From Actinomycetes bacterium (GTDB taxonomy: Bacteria; Actinomycetota; Acidimicrobiia; Acidimicrobiales; Palsa-688), in NCBI GenBank assembly GCA_021811865.1, contig JAKAQB010000027.1:1-41807 (forward strand): DNA of 41,807 nt, read 5' to 3'. How positions within the stretch are numbered: position 1 is the first letter of the stretch; each line of letters begins with the position of its first letter. The position numbers and the translations under genes are program-made. The notes below the pieces were generated by a model, which saw only the letters and a list, made by a program, of their open reading frames with translations, was not told the origin of the DNA and made no database searches. Below, piece by piece: positions 32,193 to 40,141 of this stretch.

Positions 32193-34373
32193 CGACTCGG
32201 CCGATGTCTCCCGCATGCCCTCCGGCAGTCCCTCTGCATGGATGACGACCAGCCGCTGGGTCGCACGCGTGACGGCGACGTAGAGGGCGCGCAGCCCTTG
32301 GGGCGCCTCCGCCACCATGCGGTTGGGCTCGACGACGACGACCGCATCGAACTCCAACCCCTTGGCGTCACTGACCGTCAGCACTGTGACGGGAAGGTCG
32401 AGGGCACGGGCGTTCGCCTGGCCGAAGTCGATGCCGGCGGCGGCGAGCCGTGCGGCGACCGGCCGCAGCAGGCTCGACGGCACGATGACACCCACCGTGC
32501 CACCCCTGGTGGCGAGGTGGCCGGCTTCCGCCGCGACCCGCCGGGCTGCCGACTCGGGAACGCCGGCGGATGGGAACGGTCCGTCGCCCCGCACCCTGAC
32601 CGCCTGCGGTGCTTCGCCTGCGGTGCGAACGGCTTCGGGTGGGCGCATGCCGGGCGCGGCCCGTTCGAGGATGCGGCCGGCAACATCCATGATCTCCGCC
32701 GGCGTGCGGTAGTTGACCGTGAGCTCGACCAGCCGCCAGCCGCGACGGGCAGGCAGGTGCTCGACGACCTGGCTCCACGTTGCCGGCGCCCACCCACCCG
32801 TGGCCTGCGCGATGTCGCCGACGACGGTCATGGACCCGGACACGGACCGGCGGCCGAGCATCCGCAACTGCATGGGGCTCAGGTCCTGCGCCTCGTCGAC
32901 CACGACGTGCCCGTACGTGCGTGGGCCATCCCCGTGACCGGGGCGGCGGCGCAGCGGCCCGAGGAGGAAGGCTGCCTCGTCGAGGAGTGGGATGTCGTGG
33001 TCGCTCCACCTGGCGTCCTGGAGCGAGGCGGCGCGGGGACGGTGCAGGAGCACCTGCTCCCGCCCGGACAGGCAGGCTCGGCCGGCGAGATCGATGAGGG
33101 CAGGCGCCCCGAAGAGGTCATGGAGCAACGCCTGCGGGGTGAGCAGCGGCCACATCCGTTCGAGCGCCTCGCTGACTTCGGGCAGCCGGCGCAGGGCGCG
33201 GCCGAGCTCGGGCGCGGTCATCGGCTCCGAGGATGCGGGGCCGCCGGGCAACTCGACGCCCGGCCCGCCACCGCCCGGCCCGCCGGCCGGAAGCTCCAAC
33301 TGCCTGAGGAGGTGGCGCCAGAGGAGGGTCTCGACGAGGCGCCGGCGGGCGTTGTGGGTGCCGGCGCGCCGGCGGGCGGCGCTGACGATGGTCTCGCTGG
33401 CACCCGGGGTCAGCCGCAGGAAGGTCCGCCCGTAGGGGATCTGGACGGTCCGCCGCAGCGGGCGCTCGCGGTCGGCGACAGCGCGGGCGATGAGCCGAGC
33501 CATGCGAGGGTCGCCCTTCAGGCGGGCCACCTCCGGGTCGTCCACGACTGGTGGCCCAGCGGCGCCGAACAGGCCGGACACCGTCGACAACTCCACCCCG
33601 CTCTCGCCGAGCGACGGCAGGACATGCTCGATGTAGCGGAGGAACGTCGGGTTGGGGCCAACGACAAGCACCCCCTGGCGTTCGAGCGGGAACCGGTGGG
33701 TGTAGAGGAGGTAAGCGGCGCGGTGGAGGGCCACCGCCGTCTTGCCGGTGCCCGGACCGCCCTGGACCACCAGGATCCCCCCGAGCGGGGCACGGATGAT
33801 CTCGTCCTGCTCCCGCTGGACGGTCGCGACGATGTCCCTCATCCGGCCGGTTCGGGACCGCTGCAGCGCGGCGAGCAGCACCTGTGAGCCGGACAACCCG
33901 AGGCCGACCCCATCGTCGTGGCCTTCCACGCCGAACAGCTCGTCCTCGAGGTCGAGCACCCGGCGTCCGTCGGTCAGGAAGTGTCGTCGGCGGAGCAGTC
34001 CCATCGAGTGGGCGCCGGTCGCCCGGTAGAAGGGCTCGGCGACGGGCGCCCGCCAGTCAACGACGAGCGGTTCTTGATCCTCGTCGGAGATGGCGAGCCG
34101 GCCGATGTGGAACGCCTCGCCCGGGCCGTCACCCTCCGCACGCCGCCGGTCGATCCGGCCGAACACGAGCGACTCCCCCCCGATCTGCAGCTGCTCCAAC
34201 CGCCCGAGGCTGTTGCGGACCCGGATGTCCCGCTCGGTCAGCGCCTGGAAGGTCCCGCCCCGTTCACCGAAGGCATCGCGGAGCATGGCGGCAGCCGTCG
34301 TCCGCATCTGCTCCAGGCGATCGTACGAGTGGTCAACGTGGGCCTGTTCGGCCGCGACGTCAGGGTGAGGCAT
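32184..34373 (-). CDS. helD: HelD-like RNA polymerase-associated UvrD-family ATPase
   Basis: A superfamily 1 motor of about 729 residues resembling HelD/HelR, which pulls stalled RNA polymerase off DNA and in some Actinobacteria contributes to rifampicin tolerance. The N-terminal antiparallel helices (AAEQAHVDHSYDRLEQMR) would enter the secondary channel. TFQALTERDIRVRNSLGRLE and PLVVDWRAPVAEPFYRATG are HelD landmarks. Helicase motifs: GGPGTGKTAVALHRAAYLL, VVVDEAQDLSPMQLR, VGDIAQATGG, LTVNYRTPAEIM, SDAKGLEFDAVVVVEP and ALYVAVTRATQRL. ATG 34373 is preferred. There is little ribosome-site signal; GACTAT 8 bases upstream hints at a leaderless message. Confidence 0.9.
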   Translation of the reverse strand: MPHPDVAAEQAHVDHSYDRLEQMRTTAAAMLRDAFGERGGTFQALTERDIRVRNSLGRLEQLQIGGESLVFGRIDRRRAEGDGPGEAFHIGRLAISDEDQEPLVVDWRAPVAEPFYRATGAHSMGLLRRRHFLTDGRRVLDLEDELFGVEGHDDGVGLGLSGSQVLLAALQRSRTGRMRDIVATVQREQDEIIRAPLGGILVVQGGPGTGKTAVALHRAAYLLYTHRFPLERQGVLVVGPNPTFLRYIEHVLPSLGESGVELSTVSGLFGAAGPPVVDDPEVARLKGDPRMARLIARAVADRERPLRRTVQIPYGRTFLRLTPGASETIVSAARRRAGTHNARRRLVETLLWRHLLRQLELPAGGPGGGGPGVELPGGPASSEPMTAPELGRALRRLPEVSEALERMWPLLTPQALLHDLFGAPALIDLAGRACLSGREQVLLHRPRAASLQDARWSDHDIPLLDEAAFLLGPLRRRPGHGDGPRTYGHVVVDEAQDLSPMQLRMLGRRSVSGSMTVVGDIAQATGGWAPATWSQVVEHLPARRGWRLVELTVNYRTPAEIMDVAGRILERAAPGMRPPEAVRTAGEAPQAVRVRGDGPFPSAGVPESAARRVAAEAGHLATRGGTVGVIVPSSLLRPVAARLAAAGIDFGQANARALDLPVTVLTVSDAKGLEFDAVVVVEPNRMVAEAPQGLRALYVAVTRATQRLVVIHAEGLPEGMRETSAESSA

Positions 34374-34409
34374 AGGGGAAATAGTCAGTCTTCGCGATCC
34401 CCGCCCCTT

Positions 34410-34448
34410 GCGCAAGCCCCCTGCGCAAGCCCCCTGCGCAGGCCCCCT
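34410..34448. repeat. 13-bp tandem repeat in the helD-hemE spacer
   Basis: GCGCAAGCCCCCT twice, then GCGCAGGCCCCCT, in the spacer between divergent helD and hemE. It lies upstream of both genes, so slippage might alter promoter spacing. No other element stands out in this spacer. Confidence 0.8.
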
Positions 34449-34566
34449 GCCGGACCGCCGGCAGCGCAGCGGCGGCGCCGGTCGGTCCGGGAACCGGCGG
34501 CCCCGGTGAGCGCCTGCGACCCGGCGACCCTGGGGCTTAGAGGCCGTGCGGGGCTACGGTGGACCG

Positions 34567-35637
34567 GTGCCCGGCACCGTGACCAGCGCCTTCCTCGACG
34601 CCTGCCGACGGCGACGGGTGCCGTGGACGCCCGTGTGGTTCATGCGGCAGGCGGGCCGCTCCCTTCCCGAGTACCGGGCCCTGCGACAGGAAGGCAGCAT
34701 CCTCGACGTCATCCGCCATCCGGAGCTGGCGGCGGAGATCACCCTGCAACCCGTGCGCCGCTACGGGGTCGACGCCGCCATCCTCTACTCCGACATCGTC
34801 GCTCCCGTGGCGGCGGTGGGCTTCGGGATCGACGTGGTCCCCGGGGTCGGCCCGGTGGCCGAGCAACCCTTCACCCGCCCGGCGGACCTCGCCCGCCTGC
34901 GCGACCTGGAGCCGCCGGAAGACCTGCCCTGGGTGGCGGAGACCGTGCGCTTGGCTGTCGGCGAGCTCGAGGTGCCGCTCATCGGGTTCGCGGGTGCCCC
35001 GTTCACCGTGGCCAGCTACCTGGTCGAGGGCCGGCCGTCACGCGACCACCTACGGACCAAGGCGCTCATGCACGAGGACCCCGCCACGTGGCACGCCCTG
35101 GTGGACCGTCTGGCGGCGATCGCGGTCGCCTCTCTCCAGTCGCAGCTGGAGGCGGGGGCGGCCGCCGTGCAGGTGTTCGACAGCTGGGTCGGAACCTTGG
35201 ACCCCGACGACTACCGGCGGCATGTCCTGCCGGCGACGACGAGGATCTTCTCGGCGCTGCAGGACAGGGGGGCGCCGATGATCCTCTTCGGCGTCGGCAC
35301 CGGCGAGCTCCTCGGCGCTTTCGCCGAGACGGGGGCCGACGTCATCGGCGTCGACTGGCGGGTACCGCTCGACGTCGCCCGGGCGCGCCTCGGGCCGGCA
35401 CCGGCTCTGCAGGGGAACCTCGACCCGGCGGTCTGCGTGGCCGGGTGGGAACCGACGGCGGCCAAGGCCCGCGACGTGCTCGGTCGGGTGGGCGGCGCGC
35501 CGGGCCACGTCTTCAACCTCGGCCACGGTGTCCTCCCCGGAACCGACCCGGCGGTCCTCGAACGGCTCGTCGAGCTGGTGCACGAGGAAACGGCGGTGCC
35601 GGGGGGGCCGGCTGTGGCGGGGGCCACGCCGCCGTGA
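34567..35637 (+). CDS. hemE: uroporphyrinogen decarboxylase
   Basis: Removes four carboxyls from uroporphyrinogen III to give coproporphyrinogen III. About 356 residues. The N-terminal signature [20 protein letters not shown] holds the active-site Arg residues. [55 protein letters not shown] and [15 protein letters not shown] follow, with the conserved Asp and the C-terminal His. A GTG at 34567 (VPGTVTSAF) is preferred over GTG 34546. The stop overlaps the next gene's GTG (GTGA), so it is coupled to the oxidase. Confidence 0.94.
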   Translation: MPGTVTSAFLDACRRRRVPWTPVWFMRQAGRSLPEYRALRQEGSILDVIRHPELAAEITLQPVRRYGVDAAILYSDIVAPVAAVGFGIDVVPGVGPVAEQPFTRPADLARLRDLEPPEDLPWVAETVRLAVGELEVPLIGFAGAPFTVASYLVEGRPSRDHLRTKALMHEDPATWHALVDRLAAIAVASLQSQLEAGAAAVQVFDSWVGTLDPDDYRRHVLPATTRIFSALQDRGAPMILFGVGTGELLGAFAETGADVIGVDWRVPLDVARARLGPAPALQGNLDPAVCVAGWEPTAAKARDVLGRVGGAPGHVFNLGHGVLPGTDPAVLERLVELVHEETAVPGGPAVAGATPP

Positions 35638-37004
35638 GGGTCGCTGTCGTCGGTGGGGGCATCGCCGGGCTAGCCGCGGCGTGGGAGCTGCGCGCCGACG
35701 CCGAGGTGACCGTCTTCGAGCCGGCGGCGCTCGGCGGCAAGGTCCGGACGACCGTCTTCGAGGGCTTGCCGGTCGACGAGGGGCCGGACGCGTTCCTGAC
35801 CCGCTCGCCCGCAGCCGTCCAGCTGTGCAGCGAGCTCGGGCTGGACTCGGAGCTGGTGGCCCCAGCCGCCGGGCGGACGCTGCTGTGGGCGGGCGGCCGC
35901 CTGAAGCCCCTACCCGACGGCCTCGTCCTCGGCGTGCCCGGCCGTCTCGCCCCGGTGGTCCGCAGCGGCCTGCTCTCGCCGGCCGGGATGGCGCGCGCCG
36001 GTCTCGATCTCGTCCTCCCGAGGACCCCGGTAGGCAACGACGTGGGGGTCGGTGAGCTGGTCACCGCCAGGTTGGGCCGTGAGGTTGCGGAGCGTCTCGT
36101 CGAGCCGCTCCTCGGCAGCATCCACGCCGCCCCCATCACGGGCATGAGCGCGGCGGCCACCGCGCCACAGCTGCTCGCCGCCGCCCGCCGGCGGCGCAGC
36201 CTGCTCCGTTCCCTGCGGGAAGGTGACCGCAGCGGGAGCGGGGGCCTCCCGCCGGGTGATGGGAAGCCCCTCTTCATGGCGCCTCGCCTCGGCATGGGGC
36301 GCCTCGTCCAACGCCTCCACGAGGAACTGCACGCCACCGGAGCCCGGGTGGAGCGCTTCGCCGTCGAGACGCTGCGGGTGACGCCGGCCGGCGTCGAGCT
36401 CGGCGGGAGCGGGATCTTCGACGCCGCCGTGCTGGCCGTCCCGGCCCCGGTCGCCTCCCGGCTGCTCGGGGCGGTGGCGCCCCCTGGGTTGGCGACGATC
36501 GAGCTCACGTCGGTGAGCCTTGTGACCCTCGCCTACGACGCCGCCCACCTGGAGGTGCCCACCGGCGTCAACGGGGTGCTCGTGCCGGCAGGCGAGGGGT
36601 GGCTGATGACGGCCTGCTCGTTTGGGTCGAGCAAGTGGCCGCAGTGGGCCACGCCTGGGAGGGTCGTCGTGCGGGTGTCCGTCGGCCGTCGCGGGGACAC
36701 CCGCGCCGATGAGCTCGACGACGGTGCACTGGTTGACCGCCTCTCCGCCGAGCTCGCCACCGCCCTCGGCTCACGGGCCGCACCCGTAGCGGCACGGGTC
36801 AGCCGGTGGCCCGAGGCCTTTCCCTTCTTCCGTGTCGGCCACCCCGAGCTCGTCGCCGGCATCCGGTGCGATCTCCGGCGGCACGCGCCGGCAATCGCCC
36901 TCGCCGGGGCCAGCTACGGCGGCGCCGGCATCCCGGCGTGCATCGCCTCGGGCCGGGCGGCGGCGACGTCGGTCCGGGAGTGCCGGCTCGCCACCCAGAG
37001 ATGA
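35634..37004 (+). CDS. hemY: FAD-dependent protoporphyrinogen/coproporphyrinogen III oxidase
   Basis: A 456-residue flavoprotein of the HemY/HemG type. It aromatises the porphyrinogen late in heme synthesis; in Gram-positives the substrate may be coproporphyrinogen III (CgoX activity), which sequence alone cannot decide. FAD motif: [19 protein letters not shown]. Then [58 protein letters not shown] and, at the C-terminus, [20 protein letters not shown]. The GTG start sits within the hemE stop, showing tight coupling. Confidence 0.92.
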   Translation: MRVAVVGGGIAGLAAAWELRADAEVTVFEPAALGGKVRTTVFEGLPVDEGPDAFLTRSPAAVQLCSELGLDSELVAPAAGRTLLWAGGRLKPLPDGLVLGVPGRLAPVVRSGLLSPAGMARAGLDLVLPRTPVGNDVGVGELVTARLGREVAERLVEPLLGSIHAAPITGMSAAATAPQLLAAARRRRSLLRSLREGDRSGSGGLPPGDGKPLFMAPRLGMGRLVQRLHEELHATGARVERFAVETLRVTPAGVELGGSGIFDAAVLAVPAPVASRLLGAVAPPGLATIELTSVSLVTLAYDAAHLEVPTGVNGVLVPAGEGWLMTACSFGSSKWPQWATPGRVVVRVSVGRRGDTRADELDDGALVDRLSAELATALGSRAAPVAARVSRWPEAFPFFRVGHPELVAGIRCDLRRHAPAIALAGASYGGAGIPACIASGRAAATSVRECRLATQR

Positions 37005-37014
37005 GCGGCTCTCA

Positions 37015-38070
37015 CTAGCGCTCCGCTGCTCCCTCAGCGGCCTCCAGGTCGAGCACCGGCGGCAGCGACGTCCCCCGGAACAGCCCGGCAGCCGGGGTGG
37101 CCCACCCGAGGGCGTGGTCGGCGAGCAGCACCGCCGCCGCGGAGTACGTCGAACGCTCCCCCCCCGGGAACCGCACGCACTCCGGATGGACGCACCCCGT
37201 CCAGTAGGCACCGTCGGGCGCCCGGAGGTGACCGGCCCACCCGAGCAGCCGGCTTGCGGCGTCGTCGAGCCCGACGGCGTCGAGAGCAAGGGCGCACTCG
37301 GCTGTCTCGGCCGCCGTGACCCATGGCCTGTCCCGAACGCAGCGGACACCGAGGCCCTCCATCACGAAGTCGGGCCAGCCCTCGAGCAGGCGGGTGCGGC
37401 CGGCGTCACCGGCGACGGCCCCGCACAGCACCGGGTAGTACCAGTCCATCGCCCAACGCTGCTTGGGCTCGAAACGCTCGGGGCGACGGGCAACGGCATG
37501 GGCCAGGCGCCCGGCGGCGAGCTCCCAGTGGGGGCGCTCCTCGCCCAGGTGCTCGGCTACGGCGACGGCGCAGCGCAGGCTGTGGGCGATGGACGCGCCG
37601 CCGGTCAGCAGGGCGTAGCGGCCGGCTACACCGTCGGCGTCGAGCGACCACAGCACCTCGCCGCCCGGCTGCTGGAGGCGCAGCACGAAGTCGACCGCAG
37701 CCTCGACGGCCGGCCACAGGTCCACGAGCAGGCGGTCGTCGCCGGTGAACAGGTGGTGGAACCAAGCGCCCGTCGCCAGGTAGGCGCACACGTTGGGGTC
37801 CCGCCTGGGCTCCTCGACGCCGTCCGCCAGGTAGTAGAAGCACCAGCTGCCGTCGGCGTGCTGCACCGACGGCAGCCACCGGAGCGCCGCTTCGGCCTCC
37901 GCCCGGCGCCCCCCCACCAGCAGCGCCATGGCCGCCTCGACGTGGTTCCACGGGTCGGCGTGCCCGCCGGGGTACCAGGGGATCATCCCGTCGGCCAGCT
38001 GGACGGACGCTATCCACGCCGCCGTGGCTGCCACCTCCCCCGGTGCCAGCGGGCCCCGGCCCCCGGTCAT
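37015..38070 (-). CDS. alpha/alpha-barrel protein (prenyltransferase/squalene-cyclase-repeat-like), function unknown
   Basis: A 351-residue all-helical protein. The repeats WIASVQLADGMIPWYPGGH, LRWLPSVQHADGSWCFYYLA, VDFVLRLQQPGGEVLWSLDA and HLRAPDGAYWTGCVHPECVR are QW-like motifs of the prenyltransferase and squalene-oxidase repeat fold. WNHVEAAMALL and DPNVCAYLATGAWFHHLFTG also recall glucoamylase-type barrels. The DxDD motif of class II terpene cyclases is missing, so cyclisation is doubtful. ATG 38070 overlaps the methyltransferase stop (ATGA). It is the last gene of a GT4, methyltransferase, barrel operon, so a glycolipid or polysaccharide substrate seems likely. Confidence 0.7.
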   Translation of the reverse strand: MTGGRGPLAPGEVAATAAWIASVQLADGMIPWYPGGHADPWNHVEAAMALLVGGRRAEAEAALRWLPSVQHADGSWCFYYLADGVEEPRRDPNVCAYLATGAWFHHLFTGDDRLLVDLWPAVEAAVDFVLRLQQPGGEVLWSLDADGVAGRYALLTGGASIAHSLRCAVAVAEHLGEERPHWELAAGRLAHAVARRPERFEPKQRWAMDWYYPVLCGAVAGDAGRTRLLEGWPDFVMEGLGVRCVRDRPWVTAAETAECALALDAVGLDDAASRLLGWAGHLRAPDGAYWTGCVHPECVRFPGGERSTYSAAAVLLADHALGWATPAAGLFRGTSLPPVLDLEAAEGAAER

Positions 38071-38786
38071 GCGGGCTTCCTGGCGTACACGACGACGCTC
38101 TTGCCGAGCAGCGGGTTGAGGGCGGCGTCGGGCAGGCGGGTCCAGGGTGTCGCGGCGGTGATGTCCCAGACGAGGAGCCGGTGGTAGGCCCGGACCAGCG
38201 GGTGGTCGTCGCGCCCGACGCCCACCGCCGAGCGCAGCCACCAATAGGGGCTGTGCAGGGCGTGGGCGTGGTGGTGCCCGGTGACCACGAGCCCGGCGGC
38301 GGCGAGCCTGCGCTCCAGTGCCGAGCGGCGGTAGATCCGCACGTGCCCGCCGGGGGTTTCGTGGTACTCGTCGGACAGGGCCCAGTTGACCAGCTCGGGG
38401 GCCCAGCGGGGAACGGTGACGGCGATGGTGCCGCCCGGGCGCAGCACTCGGGCCAGCTCGGCGAGGACCGTCCCGTCCTCGTGGATGTGCTCGAGGACCT
38501 CGGCGGCGATGACCCGGTCGAAGCAGTGGCGGGGAAAGGGCAGCCGGCGAGCGTCCCCGACCGCAGCGGAGCCCTTCCCCCCGCTCGAGCAGGTGGCGCC
38601 GTCCTCCTGCGCCATCACGTCCATCAATGCCCTCACGCTCTTCACCTCGCCGGCCGAGGTGTCGAGCGCGACCACCAGCGCTCCCCGGCGCATCGCCTCG
38701 TAGGCGTGGCGGCCGCCGCCGGTCCCGAGGTCGAGGAGCCGGTCGCCGGCACCGACGCCGAGGCGCTCGTAGCGGACGGTCAGCAC
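38067..38786 (-). CDS. class I SAM-dependent methyltransferase
   Basis: A 239-residue methyltransferase of the UbiE/Methyltransf_11 type. The SAM-binding motif I is LLDLGTGGGRHAYEAM, followed by VVALDTSAGEVKSVRAL, VGDARRLPFPRHCFDRVIAA and the post-motif EVLEHIHEDGTVLAELARVL. RPGGTIAVTVPRWAPELVNW is strand 5. The substrate is not evident. Its GTG start lies 2 bp from the stop of the upstream GT4 gene within a 7-nt overlap. Its stop overlaps the barrel gene's ATG, so the trio must be co-translated. O- or C-methylation of a sugar or polyprenol-linked intermediate would fit. Confidence 0.88.
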   Translation of the reverse strand: MLTVRYERLGVGAGDRLLDLGTGGGRHAYEAMRRGALVVALDTSAGEVKSVRALMDVMAQEDGATCSSGGKGSAAVGDARRLPFPRHCFDRVIAAEVLEHIHEDGTVLAELARVLRPGGTIAVTVPRWAPELVNWALSDEYHETPGGHVRIYRRSALERRLAAAGLVVTGHHHAHALHSPYWWLRSAVGVGRDDHPLVRAYHRLLVWDITAATPWTRLPDAALNPLLGKSVVVYARKPA

Positions 38787-40033
38787 GGTGGCGGGAGGCG
38801 GTCGACGAGATCCCGGTAGTGTTCGGCGGTCGCTGCGGCACAGGCCCGCCAGGTGAAGCGCTGCAGCACCCGCTCGCGCCCGGCGACCTTCATGCGGGCG
38901 GCGCGATGGGGATCGGCGAGCACCGTGCCGATCGCGGCTGCCAGCGCACCGGGATCGCCGGACGGGACGAGGAGGCCGGCGTCGCCGACGACCTCCGGCA
39001 GGGCCCCGCCTGTGGTGGCGACCAGCGGCGTGCCCATCGCCATGGCTTCCACGGCGGGGAGCGAGAACCCTTCGTACAGCGACGGCACAACCGCCACCGA
39101 CGCCTCGGCGAACAGCCGGACGAGCTCGCCGTCGCTGACCCCTGACACGAAGCGCACAGCACCCTCGAGGCCGAGGTTCGCCACGGTCCGGGCTACGGGA
39201 CTGTCGTCGCGCCGCCGACCGACGACGAGGAGATGGGCGTCCGGTTGCTCCACTCGCAGCTTGGCGACCGCCTCCAGCAACGGAACGAGACCCTTCAACG
39301 GGACGTCGGCCGACGCCGTGGTCATGATCCGGCCGGCCACGACCGGCACCTCGGGATGGGGCCGGAAGCGCTCCTGGTCGACGCCGATGGGCACGACGGC
39401 GAGGCGGTCGGGGCGCACCCCCATCTGCTCGGCGATGTCCCGCTTGGAGGACTCGGAGACGGTCAGGATGCGCGGCAGGCGGCGGGCGACGCGCTTTTGC
39501 ATCCGCAAGAAGCCGTACCAGCGTCGGAGGGAGAGCTGGCGGCGCAGGGTCTCGGCGTGCTGCAAGTCGAGCGCCCTGTCGACGGTTATCGGGTGGTGGC
39601 AGCTGGCGAGCAGCGGCCAGCCGTCGCGTACGAGCCCGAGGATGCCCGTGCCGAAGGTCTGGTTGTCGTGCACGATGTCGAAGTCGTCCCGGCGGGCGCT
39701 CAGCAGGCGGCGGACGCGCCAGGCGAAGGTGCGTGGTTCGGGGAAGCCGCCCGTGCACATCACGGCGAGCTCGGCGACGTCGACCGCCGAGCGCAGCTCC
39801 CACAACCGCGGGACCCGGAACGGATCCGGTTGGCGGTACAGGTCCAGGCTGGGCACGGCCTGCAGCGCGACCCCCCCGTCGAGCACGGGCCAGGGCTGGC
39901 CGGCGAAGACGGTGACCTCGTGGCCGAGCGCGACGAGCTCACGGGCGAGGTAGCGGGTGTAGACGCCCTGGCCGCCGGAGTGGGGGTTGCCCCGGTAGAC
40001 CAGCAGCGCCACCCGGAGGCGGTCGCCGACCAT
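38780..40033 (-). CDS. GT4-family glycosyltransferase
   Basis: A 417-residue GT-B enzyme that transfers a sugar from a nucleotide donor, probably to a lipid- or polysaccharide-linked acceptor at the inner membrane face. The start is ATG (MVGDRLRVALLVYRGNPHSG) with an early glycine-rich loop (GGQGVYTRYLARELVALGHE). Donor-side motifs include ILTVSESSKRDIAEQMGV, PIGVDQERFRPH, HLLVVGRRRDD and VVPSLYEGFSLPAVEAMAMG (E-x7-E). The head of the minus-strand operon, it faces a divergent GT2 gene across 108 bp. Both may act on one product. Confidence 0.92.
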   Translation of the reverse strand: MVGDRLRVALLVYRGNPHSGGQGVYTRYLARELVALGHEVTVFAGQPWPVLDGGVALQAVPSLDLYRQPDPFRVPRLWELRSAVDVAELAVMCTGGFPEPRTFAWRVRRLLSARRDDFDIVHDNQTFGTGILGLVRDGWPLLASCHHPITVDRALDLQHAETLRRQLSLRRWYGFLRMQKRVARRLPRILTVSESSKRDIAEQMGVRPDRLAVVPIGVDQERFRPHPEVPVVAGRIMTTASADVPLKGLVPLLEAVAKLRVEQPDAHLLVVGRRRDDSPVARTVANLGLEGAVRFVSGVSDGELVRLFAEASVAVVPSLYEGFSLPAVEAMAMGTPLVATTGGALPEVVGDAGLLVPSGDPGALAAAIGTVLADPHRAARMKVAGRERVLQRFTWRACAAATAEHYRDLVDRLPPPC

Positions 40034-40046
40034 GACCGGGGAACTG

Positions 40047-40072
40047 TTGACCGCGGAGCCGCCGGCGGTCAA
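40047..40072. promoter_or_regulatory. inverted repeat TTGACCGC / GCGGTCAA in a divergent spacer
   Basis: An 8-bp perfect inverted repeat (40047-40054 and 40065-40072) in the GT4/GT2 intergenic region. Each arm starts with TTGACC, which resembles a -35 box on both strands, but no good -10 boxes follow. A (GGGC)n run (40083-40105) lies beside it. Confidence 0.4.
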
Positions 40073-40141
40073 ACCGCAAGGCGACGGGCGGGCGGGCGGG
40101 CGGGCCGGCGGGCGTTTCCGCCCGGTACGTTTTGGGCAGCC

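Noticed and set aside
33918..35633. N-terminal extension of the protoporphyrinogen oxidase frame
   Set aside because: The extension is antisense to helD and overlaps hemE in another frame. The real start is the GTG at 35634 coupled to the hemE stop.
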